Assembly (NCBI RefSeq): GCF_000346505.1
Contig: NZ_ANOH01000118.1
Location: 1-32,941, forward strand
Source of the DNA: Aporhodopirellula sallentina SM41
GTDB lineage: Bacteria; Planctomycetota; Planctomycetia; Pirellulales; Pirellulaceae
Direction: 5' to 3'
Length of the DNA: 32,941 nt
Below are positions 1 to 9,172 of the stretch, in pieces; position 1 is the stretch's first letter, and each line of letters begins with the position of its first letter. The translations under genes were made by a program, and so were the position numbers. The notes beneath the pieces were generated by a model. It ran no database searches. It had not been told where the DNA came from and saw nothing but the letters and a program-made list of their open reading frames with translations.

Positions 1-1113
1 TGGCCGCTCCGGCAATGCAGATTCCGGTCCCCGCTTGACGGGAATGTAGAACGCCTTGCCACCTGTGTGCCAAAGCTGCGAACCACGCTCCGCCCCGAAA
101 ACGGCAGTCGGGCCGATCACATGAACAGCGATGCGAGCCCGGCGACAGAGTTGCACCGTGGGCTCAACCAAAAGTGTATCGTCTCCCGATTCATCCGTCA
201 GAACAACAAAAAGAATCCGTTCCCGTCTCCGCTCTCTGACTCGATAGTGATAGGCAACTTTCTGCACAGCCATCATCACGTTTTCCAATCCACTTGAATC
301 GACGGGGATTCGCAACATCGCATTGCAGGCCTTGGCACCGTATCGTTGTGGCGGAACGATTTCGCGAAGACCCTGACCGTACGCCGCGACCGCACTGAAC
401 AGCGTCGATGCTCGCGTATAGTCGTTCTTGTGCGTGTTAAAGGAGTCAACTCGCTGGTAATACTCCGCCATCCGATGACCGAGATTGACGCGATCCGGTA
501 CCAGGCTGATGGAAGCATCCAACAACCAAACGACGAGTGTGTCGCCCAATTCCAGTTCTCTGTCGATTGAGTTCGAGACAATCTGAGAGATCGAGTCGTA
601 GCCGCGCGCTTCTCGCAACTCGTCGGTCCCCGACGCTGCTCGCACAACATCTTCGACATCAATTCGCCGCATTTCCTCAAGGTAATCGACATCAGACTCT
701 GCCAACAACTCGGCGGACTCGAGGGACAGGTCGTCACCGAAGGATGGCGAAAAATCCTCGATGCGATCCCGATTCTGCGATTGTTCGAAATCGACTTCAA
801 CCAGCTGCTCATCCAGCAGTCCTTTTTCAAATCCCGATTGCTCGGCGTCATCGAAAGAGAGTTCGACACGTGTAGCAAGCGTCAGCAGCTGCTCCTCATT
901 GACATCGTCAGCCCAGGCAAAATGGAGCGTGTTCGTCTGAAAGTCCCTCTCGAAGCTTTGAGGAAATATCCAACAAGCCATCAGAACGAGGATCAGCAAA
1001 TGGACAATCAAGGCTGTCGATAGAGACTTGACGCGCCGCTCAATCACTCGCCCAGCGATAGTCTCGCCGACGGCGGGTTGTTTGACCGCGAGAGTTTTGT
1101 TTGACAAAGCCAC
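1..1113 (-). CDS. Membrane-anchored von Willebrand factor A (VWA) domain protein, 3' end outside the window
   Basis: Reading the minus strand from a GTG at 1113 gives 371 codons without a stop, running off the left edge, so the C-terminus is missing. Residues about 32-50 form one hydrophobic helix (TALIVHLLILVLMACWIF) after a basic N-terminus, which predicts a signal anchor with the rest outside the cytoplasm. An acidic linker of about 130 residues follows. A VWA fold starts near residue 190: the strand VVWLLDASIS carries the metal-site DxSxS motif (D199, S201, S203), and LFVVLTDESGDD supplies the later T306-D307. VWA domains bind a divalent cation and a protein partner. The gene follows the SHD1/STN protein after about 130 nt on the same strand and may be co-transcribed. 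The start is uncertain: the frame stays open upstream, but GTG 1113 is the best-placed start before the helix. The partner and process are unknown. Confidence 0.8.
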   Translation of the reverse strand, partial: MALSNKTLAVKQPAVGETIAGRVIERRVKSLSTALIVHLLILVLMACWIFPQSFERDFQTNTLHFAWADDVNEEQLLTLATRVELSFDDAEQSGFEKGLLDEQLVEVDFEQSQNRDRIEDFSPSFGDDLSLESAELLAESDVDYLEEMRRIDVEDVVRAASGTDELREARGYDSISQIVSNSIDRELELGDTLVVWLLDASISLVPDRVNLGHRMAEYYQRVDSFNTHKNDYTRASTLFSAVAAYGQGLREIVPPQRYGAKACNAMLRIPVDSSGLENVMMAVQKVAYHYRVRERRRERILFVVLTDESGDDTLLVEPTVQLCRRARIAVHVIGPTAVFGAERGSQLWHTGGKAFYIPVKRGPESALPERP

Positions 1114-1243
1114 CGGCGGCGACCCTCGCCACCGACTGCCGGCAGAGCGTTCAGGATTGCAATGCCCGTGCTCGCCGAGATGTAGATCTTGCTTGCAACG
1201 GTGGTCGCGCGAGTTAACTGATCGCAAGGTCAAGTCCTCAACA

Positions 1244-2608
1244 CTATCTTCGAATGTTTTTTGTGCCGGCGGCCCGCAGGTCGGCGTAGAGCTTCTCGAT
1301 CGCCCGGTGCGCTCGATAGCTTTGCAAGACTTTCATCGTAAATGATCGCCCTCCCATTTGTCCTGGCTGGATGGAAGCCGGCCCTCCTAGGAGGTTCCAG
1401 CTACCTAACGCAATGACATTGGTTGTCGCGTGTTGAAGGGAGTCGAAATCAACCATCCTCAGCCTTGGATCTTGCAGGACGATTTGCGTCACGTCGTGGT
1501 CGATCGTGAGCAAGCGATGCTCTTCCTCCTGTCCTGAAATGATCTGAAACTTGCCATTTTCGACTGACCAAGCGAGGGATAGCTGGCCAAGAATCAGGTC
1601 GAGCACAGTGTCCAGTCGCGTCGATTCGAATTGCGCTATGACGGGCACATCCTCAGTTATTCCGATTTCCTCAAGGCTTTTGCGATCGATTTCGAATTCT
1701 ATGCCGATTTGTCGTTCAAGTTCGGCACAACACTTAGACAAACCGGTGAAACGAAAGTCGACAGTGACCGGAGTGGCCAACGCTTTCTCGATTTTTGTTT
1801 TGGCAACCAACTTTCCTACGGATCGACGCATCACTGCTGAGAAGCGTTTTTCAATCTCAGCAATTGTCCGCCAATCGTGATTGATAACAAGGATCGACTG
1901 CCCATACGGGACCGCTGTTGCCATCCCACCACGGTACTCCCAAGTCTTCGGCTGAACTTCTTTTAGCACGCGTTCGTGTACCGTCTTCGCGGTCGATCGC
2001 CCCGACAATCGGAAGACTGCCGGGCGATAGTACTTTGTGATGTCCCCCCTCGAAGTGACGACAACGATGTCGCGACACACCGTCCAGCGTAAATCCGTGT
2101 CGGCTGCAACCGAGTCCAGTGAATCAGATAGGCTGTAGCTTCCTTGAACCGGACCGATGTCCGTGCGGTCGGAGATCCCAATTCCTTCCAAGGCTCTTCG
2201 GTCGACAAAGATCTTCGCGTTAAATTCGCGTGATAATTCCGCAGTCAACTCTTTGAGCGGCGCTCGCGCGATATCGACTTGTTTGGATTGTCGCAATTGC
2301 TCCTCAATCGAGGCTGATCTCTTGGGAGCTGCCGCCCGACGATCACGAGCCGGTCTGCCTGGCGGCGGAAACCGTTTCTTCACGATAGCTTGGTCCGCTT
2401 CACACAGCTTTTTAATTTCGATGACGATCACGCGGCCCGCCGATGTTCGAAGAGTCACTTCGGGTCCCTTCACGCTCGCCAGCTCTGCAACAACCTTATA
2501 ATTGCCTGTTGCGTCCGTCCATGTTCTACTCTCTGCGAGCGCTGACTCAACAGGTAGCGCGCCGACGCACATTGCGAAAATCATTCCTAGATAAAGTTTG
2601 GGGATCAT
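1244..2608 (-). CDS. Exported SHD1-domain protein with two STN-like repeats
   Basis: This is a 454-aa protein with an ATG start and an N-terminal signal peptide (about residues 1-25, ending ALAES). Residues about 28-80 (RTWTDATGNYKVVAEL... to ...EADQAIVKK) match the SHD1 (SLA1 homology 1) pattern that planctomycetes use widely in exported proteins. Two related segments follow, at about 112-200 and 255-345. Each has the pattern hydrophobic strand, I-x-x-D-R-(R/K)-(A/S)-L-E-x-I-G-I, then L-x-W-(T/S)-V and a closing strand. This resembles secretin/TonB N-terminal (STN) domains, a small fold that binds partner proteins or peptides in the periplasm. The two segments clearly resemble each other, so an internal duplication is likely. 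It stands just upstream of the VWA gene and divergent from the ECF sigma gene. Its biochemical function is not known to me; the domain calls are from pattern reading. Confidence 0.8.
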   Translation of the reverse strand: MIPKLYLGMIFAMCVGALPVESALAESRTWTDATGNYKVVAELASVKGPEVTLRTSAGRVIVIEIKKLCEADQAIVKKRFPPPGRPARDRRAAAPKRSASIEEQLRQSKQVDIARAPLKELTAELSREFNAKIFVDRRALEGIGISDRTDIGPVQGSYSLSDSLDSVAADTDLRWTVCRDIVVVTSRGDITKYYRPAVFRLSGRSTAKTVHERVLKEVQPKTWEYRGGMATAVPYGQSILVINHDWRTIAEIEKRFSAVMRRSVGKLVAKTKIEKALATPVTVDFRFTGLSKCCAELERQIGIEFEIDRKSLEEIGITEDVPVIAQFESTRLDTVLDLILGQLSLAWSVENGKFQIISGQEEEHRLLTIDHDVTQIVLQDPRLRMVDFDSLQHATTNVIALGSWNLLGGPASIQPGQMGGRSFTMKVLQSYRAHRAIEKLYADLRAAGTKNIRR

Positions 2609-2741
2609 TTGCTTGTCCGTAGGCGAATCGATGCTGTATCAAAGATTTGGCAAACTCTTTCATCACCACGTTCTAACGCCGCCTCGCCTCTACCGCACAA
2701 TTCGAAATCGGCTGAATTGAGTCGATACAACGCGACCGGCA

Positions 2742-3395
2742 ATGCGTCGGATTGGCATCGAAACTGAAAAGCGTAGAAACAACTCGAATCCGCACGAAGA
2801 TTTTGGTGTTTTTGTGAACGAACCGACGCTGCCTCTCACGGAATTCCTTAATCGCGGAATGAACGCTGACTCGGACACCGACAACGAAGCGTTTGCGCGT
2901 TTGCATGAGGAGCTCCAGGCGATCGCACGAAACCATCTTCGCAACGAGTGTTCGGATCACAGTTGGGAACCTTCGGATTTGGTCAGCGAGTGTTACCTGA
3001 GAATCTTCGGAAGAAAACCCGAATTTGTAAATCGCTTCGAGTTCTATCGCATCGTCACCAACACCATGCGACAGTTGCTCGTTGACTACGCACGACGCCG
3101 GTCTGCTCAAAAGCGAGGTGGCGAAGTTTGGAAGAAAACCTCGATCGAATGGTGTTATCTCACTGTGACGCACAACGGTGTTGACGTGGCCGAGCTCAAT
3201 GAGGCGCTCTCGTCGCTTGCCGACGCTTCGTCGATCGATGCAGAGGTCATCAAGTTGCGGTACTTTGGCGGCATGAAATGGGAGGAGATCGCTTTGCTAT
3301 TTGGTTGCAGCGAAGCCAAAGTGAGGAAGGATGCGAAGCGAGCCGAGGCTTTCTTGCGGCGGGCGTTGGACGGAGATCGACGGATCGATGAGTGA
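2742..3395 (+). CDS. ECF-type RNA polymerase sigma factor
   Basis: This is a 217-aa protein of the planctomycete ECF sigma-70 class. The sigma-2 region lies around residues 45-120, with WEPSDLVSECYLRIF and FEFYRIVTNTMRQLLVDYARRRSAQKRGG recognising the -10 element and core enzyme. The sigma-4 helix-turn-helix is near residues 160-210 (IDAEVIKLRYFGGMKWEEIA, then LFGCSEAKVRKDAKRAEAFL). The first in-frame ATG (2742) adds about 24 residues that do not look like sigma factor; an in-frame GTG at 2814 (VNEPTLPL...) is an alternative start, and neither has a convincing ribosome site. The stop codon overlaps the kinase start by 8 nt, which implies translational coupling. No anti-sigma factor is adjacent, so the partner kinase is the likely regulator, as in other planctomycete ECF-kinase pairs. 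Confidence 0.9.
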   Translation: MRRIGIETEKRRNNSNPHEDFGVFVNEPTLPLTEFLNRGMNADSDTDNEAFARLHEELQAIARNHLRNECSDHSWEPSDLVSECYLRIFGRKPEFVNRFEFYRIVTNTMRQLLVDYARRRSAQKRGGEVWKKTSIEWCYLTVTHNGVDVAELNEALSSLADASSIDAEVIKLRYFGGMKWEEIALLFGCSEAKVRKDAKRAEAFLRRALDGDRRIDE

Positions 3396-6300
3396 CCGGT
3401 CGCTCTACAAAGAAGCCCAAAGTCTCTTTGACCGGGTCAGTGAAAAACCGGAGCAGGAGCAATCCGCATTCTTGGATGAGCAGTGCGGAGACGATCACGA
3501 ACTCTACGAGTACGTGCTTGGACTCATCCGGTCGGCGCGAGCAAACGCGAAAGCCCCAATCTTTGGATCGCCCGATTCGACGCCACGTACTGCCACCGAA
3601 GAAGGCCTCGTCAAGGTTGGCCCACACAACCTGACGGACCTCGACTCGTTACTCGGGAAACAACTCGGCGACTATCAGATTGTGGAATTCGTGGGGCGTG
3701 GAGGCATGGGAAGCGTTTACCGGGCTCGCCAGCTGAGCGCCAATCGAGATGTTGCGATCAAGTTCATTCGAGCCGTTGCCGGAGCCGCGGACGAAAGAAT
3801 CACGCGGTTTCGGACCGAAGTAGAAGCAGCTGCGAGCTTGGATCATCCGGAAATTGTTCCGGTCTACGATGCAAGGATTGAGGAGGACTTCTGCTTTTTT
3901 TCAATGAAGCTTGTCGAGGGGAATGATCTCGCGCACCGATCCCGGCAACAGCGCTTTTCCCCGCTCGATGCGGCTCGCCTACTTCGCCGGGTTGCAGAAG
4001 CAGTCCAGTACGCACATGAGCGAGGAATCATTCACCGGGACATCAAACCAGGCAACATTTTGATTGACGCGGATGGAAAACCCCTCGTGAGCGATTTCGG
4101 ACTTGCGAAATTTGTCGACTCAGGGGTCGATATTACGGTCACCGGTCAGGTTTTGGGAACGCCGAGTTATATGTCACCTGAACAGGCGCTCGGGCTGCAA
4201 GTGACGCACTCGACCGACATCTACTCACTTGGTGCCGTGCTCTATTGCCTGTTAACAGGTGATGCCCCCTGCGCAGGAATGCCGACGCCACAAGCACACG
4301 ACTCGATCAAATCGATACGTGATTTCGATAAGAACCTTCCGCGGGACCTTGATGCGATCTGCCAAACCTGTCTGCGTTGGGATCGCGATGACCGCTACAA
4401 GTCGGCACAGGCGCTTGCGAATGATCTGGGGCGATTCCTCGATGGTCGACCGATTCACGCTCGGCGTACAAACACTATTGGCCGACTTCACAAATGGTCT
4501 CGGCGGCGTCCACTTGCTGCTTCGACGCTTCTGCTCATCCTGTTCTTGGTTCTATTGACGCCCATCCTGTGGGGCAATTGGCAACGTCTCACGGGAAGAC
4601 TCAGCCAATTAGAGCGGGAGCGAAAACGGGATGCAGATCGCGTCGCTGTCATTGAGCAAAGCGCCCTCGAAAAGTCGATGTTGGCTGACGAGCGGCTTCA
4701 CGAGGCGGCGAAGGCGGATTACCGGCGTTTTATTCGGGAGGCACACGAGCATTGGAAGAACAATCGTCCTGAGCAAGCAACTCAAGCGCTGAAAGCTTGC
4801 CCGGAAATTGTCCGCGGCTGGGAGTGGGATTACCTCAATAGCCAATGCAATTCGGCACGGCAGACTCTGGCAGACGGGAATCATCGTCGACTCGCATTTA
4901 ATGACGATGGCACTTGGATCGCATTGGTTGGCGGCGGATCAAGTATCTTTGTCCATGACGCACTGTCGGGTGCGCGTTTGATGGAGCTACGCCAGATTAG
5001 TTTTTCGACTGCATACTCACAGGTCCACTTTCTCGACAATGACCGACTCATCAAGGAGGATCCGCGGCGACTGAACGTTTGGGATACGCGAACGGAACAG
5101 ATAGAGCTTTCATTGACACTTACGGACGAACTCGTAAGTCTTGCGGTATCGCCTGACAAATCACTGATCGCCGGCTGTTTCCAAACCAAAACAACGCTAT
5201 GGGATTCCACTACCGGAGACGTAGCCGTTGAATTCCCGACCGATCTATTTCCGACCGATGTGGCTTTTTGTCAGGATGGGAGGGTTGCCATTGTTGGACG
5301 GGACGCCGTCGGGCCGGTTCTGCATTTTCGAGACGTTTCAAGCGGAGAACTCCAGTCGGAGAATCGACTTCCGGGACCCGCGCGTGTGGCGATTGCTTCC
5401 CAACGAGGTGATTTTCTTGCGGTCGCTACGGACGAGGAACTGATTTGTTGGGTCGCTGATGCAGCGCCCGTGATCTTATGGAGAACTCCACTACGCGGCG
5501 TACAATCGCTCGCGTTCAGGGAAAGTGGCGCGGTCCTCGCCGCAGGAGGTGATTTTGGAATCAACTGCTACAGCCTCCGAACACGAGGGCTTGTGCGAAC
5601 CTATCGCGGCGAGGAAGTCAAGCAAGTCGCATTTGTCCCACGCAGCGATCAGCTCGTGTCGATCGGCCGAAGAGAAGGCGTTAGAAGGTGGACCACCCCG
5701 TCAACGCAATGCAGACGAGACTTTGCTTTCCACGTAGGCTGTCTTGACCAATCCGGCAACCGCTTCGCCGCAGGTATTCCCGGCATGGGAGATCTGCATG
5801 TCATCGACTTCGATCGGGATTACGAATTCGCCTCAGGTTCAGGCGGTAGCAGACTCATCGAAATCGAGAGTGGCCGGGATGCAACATCGATTCGCGTTGG
5901 ACAGCCCGTGCCGAGCGACGCGATGATCCATGCTCGAGCGATTTCATTTGCAATGGACCCTCAAGGAAAACGCGTTGCTACCGCAAACCAATCCGTTGTG
6001 ATTTGGAACGCTCTCGACGGATCGCGCCAGAAGACACTCGGTGAGGCGGCGCGCGGTATTTCTGTTATCGAGTTTAGCGAAGACGGAAAGCTGCTCGCAG
6101 CGTGCGAAGAACAACGCGTGAGGATCTGGGACTTGGAAACGGAAAGTGAGCTTGGGCCGATTGAGTTCGCGGGATCCGCTCTCGTATTTTCCGGGTCTGA
6201 ACGACTTGCGATCATCGAACGACCATCGAATCGCTACCCCGGTGCGCAACCGGAATCTTCAGTGTCTGAGTTTGATCCTCGAACAGGTAAACAACTCAAT

Positions 6301-8253
6301 CAGTTTCGGCAATCTCATCGTGAGGAATCGTTGTGCCTGGCCTACGATGAGGGCGGAAGGCGGCTCGCAATAGGTGACTCTGCGGGTGGTGTTTCCGTGT
6401 GGTCGACCACATCGGGAGAGCTCGAGCAACGATCAAAGACGCACGATGTAGGGACCGTCGGAATCGCCTACTCGCCAGACGGCGATCGGCTCTTCACCGC
6501 CGATCGATCGGGCGAAATCAAGCTTTGGGATGCAGCTGACCTTTCCGAGCTGATTTCGTTGCAGCGTTCACCCGGTCAGCAGACAGTGGCAACTGTTGCC
6601 GAAAGAGATGGCAAGAATCGGCTTAGCTTCTCATTGGATGGATCACGGCTCTGTCACTGGGACAATTCAATACGGCAGATATGGGAGATTATCAAGCCGA
6701 ACCAGGAGCCAGGCACCGAAAACCCGTTTCGACTTGTCGACGAAGGCGCGGAACAACTCCGTCACAACGATTCTATTCCGGATGTTTTTCGTGAGCGCGT
6801 CGAAGCATGTCGAAAGGAGTTTCCCGGCTATCCCGTGATCTATGGGACTGTACGAGTCGAAGGTAACACCAGCCCCACTGACATTGCGGCACAGATGTCG
6901 ATCGAAGACGACGGGACGTTTGCTTGCAGCGTTGCCGATCTCGATGATCCAATTGGTTTCCGCAAGCACGGCTACGATCCGATTGACCTGATTCCGTCTG
7001 ATTTTGGATCCGAAATTGTGGCGGTGGGCGAAGTCCTGATGACTCCCGTCGAATCAAGCGAATCTGCGGCAGTGATCGGACAGGTCTCTTCCGGAATCTC
7101 AGGCATCAGGTCGCTGTCCATCCACTGTACTCTTGGTCCGATCAACAGCCCGCGCGGACGAACGGATCCGAACAGTCACCAGCCGAGAGCGATTCGTATA
7201 AAGACCGATGATCACGGTAAATTCCAGATTGAAGATCTGTCACCGGCGAGTCATTTGGTCTCCATCTCAGGTGTCCGATATCGACCGAAATATCTACCGT
7301 TGCACCTAAAACCTGGGCAAACAATCGATCTTGGTGAGATCACTCTTGATCGACCCAAGAGTGTCGTCTTGGAATACACGTTTCTCCAAAACGGAAGGGT
7401 CGACCGCGAGACGATTCAGAGAAGGCCTGTGACGCTCGGTGAAACTTGGCGCCCCCTTCCGAACGAACAAGGATGGGAGATTGGGTTTGGACAGCACAAC
7501 GAGGCCGTGATGCTCTCGACGAACTATCCTCGCATCATTGAATTGGGGCAAACGAGCCTCGAAAATGCTTGGGTAAAAACTCGGAACGACGCGGGGCATC
7601 GTAAGACAATGACGCTCATTGACGGTAGCGTCGTCGCAGTCGTGTACGAGGAGCGCACTCTGTTGATCAAAGCGACGATCTCGCCCGCGACCGATGACGA
7701 ACGCGAGGCCGCGTTTCGCAGGTTCACCTCCACGCAACCTTTCACTTCGATCGACTTCCAGGAGGACGGTCCTCTAGCGAATGATCGATTTGGAAGAAGG
7801 GGGAACCGCGACGGCGTCTTTTTTGTTGAGTCCCAGCGTGGTTGGCAGGCATGGAATGAACTTCGGGCTAAGGGGGGCGCCTTCGCGGTAAAAGGCAGGT
7901 TCGATTCAGAGTCTCCAGGGGCCTGGCTGGTAACCGTGACCAACCCGAAAACCAAACGTGGCGTTGCTCTCGCTGTCCACAACGATGGACGGCTGATCTT
8001 AGGGCCCAGCCCATTCGACAAAACCATGACCCCAACACGCATTCTCGCGCAACTCAATCGCGATCAGGTCGAAGGTTTTCATGTAATCGGTTTTACAGTT
8101 CAGAAGAATCGTTTTGAACTTTTCTGGGATGGGAAGTCGATATGCGAACCAGTATCGCTCGATTATGACTTGTTGCCGTGTGTTGTGGCCATCGGATCCC
8201 GAGGCCGCGGGCTCGCTGAATTTGAGCAAATCCACTACTGGCAACAGAATTAA
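3388..8253 (+). CDS. Membrane Ser/Thr protein kinase with WD40 repeats and C-terminal beta domains
   Basis: Start chosen at ATG 3388, inside the end of the sigma gene (8-nt overlap), giving 1621 aa; an upstream in-frame ATG at 3331 would add only sigma-gene shadow. Residues 1-60 are the helical N-terminal segment often found in planctomycete kinases. The kinase domain starts near residue 92: glycine loop GRGGMGSV (103-110), lysine K125, HRDIKPGN with catalytic D218, and DFG 236-238, so it should be active. A single membrane helix spans about 376-395, predicting a cytoplasmic kinase and an external C-terminus. Beyond it lie a short coiled coil, WD40-type repeats to about residue 1100 (LNVWDT, VVIWNA, VRIWDLE, IKLWDAA), carboxypeptidase-regulatory-like beta domains (about 1145-1320) and a C-terminal jelly-roll-like domain. 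It probably senses an extracytoplasmic signal and controls the coupled ECF factor. The sensor ligand is unknown. Confidence 0.92.
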   Translation: MSDRSLYKEAQSLFDRVSEKPEQEQSAFLDEQCGDDHELYEYVLGLIRSARANAKAPIFGSPDSTPRTATEEGLVKVGPHNLTDLDSLLGKQLGDYQIVEFVGRGGMGSVYRARQLSANRDVAIKFIRAVAGAADERITRFRTEVEAAASLDHPEIVPVYDARIEEDFCFFSMKLVEGNDLAHRSRQQRFSPLDAARLLRRVAEAVQYAHERGIIHRDIKPGNILIDADGKPLVSDFGLAKFVDSGVDITVTGQVLGTPSYMSPEQALGLQVTHSTDIYSLGAVLYCLLTGDAPCAGMPTPQAHDSIKSIRDFDKNLPRDLDAICQTCLRWDRDDRYKSAQALANDLGRFLDGRPIHARRTNTIGRLHKWSRRRPLAASTLLLILFLVLLTPILWGNWQRLTGRLSQLERERKRDADRVAVIEQSALEKSMLADERLHEAAKADYRRFIREAHEHWKNNRPEQATQALKACPEIVRGWEWDYLNSQCNSARQTLADGNHRRLAFNDDGTWIALVGGGSSIFVHDALSGARLMELRQISFSTAYSQVHFLDNDRLIKEDPRRLNVWDTRTEQIELSLTLTDELVSLAVSPDKSLIAGCFQTKTTLWDSTTGDVAVEFPTDLFPTDVAFCQDGRVAIVGRDAVGPVLHFRDVSSGELQSENRLPGPARVAIASQRGDFLAVATDEELICWVADAAPVILWRTPLRGVQSLAFRESGAVLAAGGDFGINCYSLRTRGLVRTYRGEEVKQVAFVPRSDQLVSIGRREGVRRWTTPSTQCRRDFAFHVGCLDQSGNRFAAGIPGMGDLHVIDFDRDYEFASGSGGSRLIEIESGRDATSIRVGQPVPSDAMIHARAISFAMDPQGKRVATANQSVVIWNALDGSRQKTLGEAARGISVIEFSEDGKLLAACEEQRVRIWDLETESELGPIEFAGSALVFSGSERLAIIERPSNRYPGAQPESSVSEFDPRTGKQLNQFRQSHREESLCLAYDEGGRRLAIGDSAGGVSVWSTTSGELEQRSKTHDVGTVGIAYSPDGDRLFTADRSGEIKLWDAADLSELISLQRSPGQQTVATVAERDGKNRLSFSLDGSRLCHWDNSIRQIWEIIKPNQEPGTENPFRLVDEGAEQLRHNDSIPDVFRERVEACRKEFPGYPVIYGTVRVEGNTSPTDIAAQMSIEDDGTFACSVADLDDPIGFRKHGYDPIDLIPSDFGSEIVAVGEVLMTPVESSESAAVIGQVSSGISGIRSLSIHCTLGPINSPRGRTDPNSHQPRAIRIKTDDHGKFQIEDLSPASHLVSISGVRYRPKYLPLHLKPGQTIDLGEITLDRPKSVVLEYTFLQNGRVDRETIQRRPVTLGETWRPLPNEQGWEIGFGQHNEAVMLSTNYPRIIELGQTSLENAWVKTRNDAGHRKTMTLIDGSVVAVVYEERTLLIKATISPATDDEREAAFRRFTSTQPFTSIDFQEDGPLANDRFGRRGNRDGVFFVESQRGWQAWNELRAKGGAFAVKGRFDSESPGAWLVTVTNPKTKRGVALAVHNDGRLILGPSPFDKTMTPTRILAQLNRDQVEGFHVIGFTVQKNRFELFWDGKSICEPVSLDYDLLPCVVAIGSRGRGLAEFEQIHYWQQN

Positions 8254-9172
8254 CATGAATGGCATAGTACTCCGTGCTTAGAGCGTGCCAGCCAGATACT
8301 CGGTCTCATCCACTCGGATGTCGATTTACGTTGCATCCGGTGTCCGGATCTCGATCACCATTGCAAATGACAGTTTGATCGGTGTCGCGTTACCGATGAT
8401 CCACTCGTGATTGCGATCAGTTCTGCTATCTCGTTTGTATTCTGGCGTTTGCACTCTCGATCTGGCTTCCCACCCCGCGGCACTTTCCTGCCCCACACTC
8501 GACCCACAGGGCGGGTAGCAATAATGTGGCGAGAGGCGGGCTGGCATTGAGATAAGCTATCAGATGAAAAGCTATTCTGCTCTAGCTCGCGCTTTGTCAG
8601 CTGTCAGCATGGTTGCTTTGCCGGCGATTAGCGTCTCGCCGCCTGGTCACCCTTTGTGCCATCGGTTGCATCGACCGACGTGGATCAGAATTTTCGCGAG
8701 GTCGCAGCGGTAGGCTGCCCGCCCTGAGACCGAAGCGAGTTTGGCCGTCTCGACCGGTTGAGCCGCCGAAGTCGGCCGCCGGTGCGCCGAAATAGCCCGT
8801 CGAAAGTCGCGTCGGTGTCTGACACGGCCTGCAGTTTGTGGGATTTCTTCGTTCGGTAGGTTTGTCCAACCTCGAGCTCGAAATCGTTGGGGCGATGTTC
8901 GAATGACCGGCTCCAATTTCGGCGTTAGAACAACGCTGAGCACTGACCTATCAGACCTGAACAGGTCTTCACTGCTATGTGCACAACCTCTCAATTAGCA
9001 ACGCCACGAAGCGGAGATTGCTGGAGCTATGAGAAACTGTGTGAAGGGTGAATCAATTCATCTGATTAGCTTCTAATGAAATCGCGAATTTTGACTGTTT
9101 GATTCTGGGTCGAGGTGTAGGATGCGTCCGCGAAATGCAGGATGTCAAGCCCAGACCCCGAAGGACAACGTT
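8254..9172. other. Intergenic region of about 0.9 kb with partial repeat copies
   Basis: I see no convincing gene in either strand: the open frames here are short, cysteine/arginine-rich and lack signals. It holds degenerate members of the repeat family seen elsewhere in the window: a hairpin around TCGGTTGCATCGACCGA at 8662-8678 and a half-element at about 8750-8786 that shares CCGAAGTCGGCC with the copy at 13921. The promoter for the downstream SUMF1-like gene presumably lies in the last 150 nt, but I cannot define it. Confidence 0.6.
8662..8678 (+). repeat. Degenerate copy of the GGTTGCATCGACC hairpin repeat
   Basis: TCGGT and ACCGA form a perfect 5-bp stem around the loop TGCATCG. The same core, GGTTGCATCGAC, recurs at about 10899-10910 and 13827-13838, and GGTTTCATCGACC at 13921, 17929 (inverted) and 19315, always outside genes. 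About 75 nt further on, 8750-8786 resembles the second half of the 13921 copy. Confidence 0.5.

Noticed and set aside
276-878. Minus-strand 200-codon open frame
   Set aside because: It overlaps the VWA gene in another frame; the VWA frame has a membrane helix and metal-site motif, this one is arginine/serine-rich with no domain.
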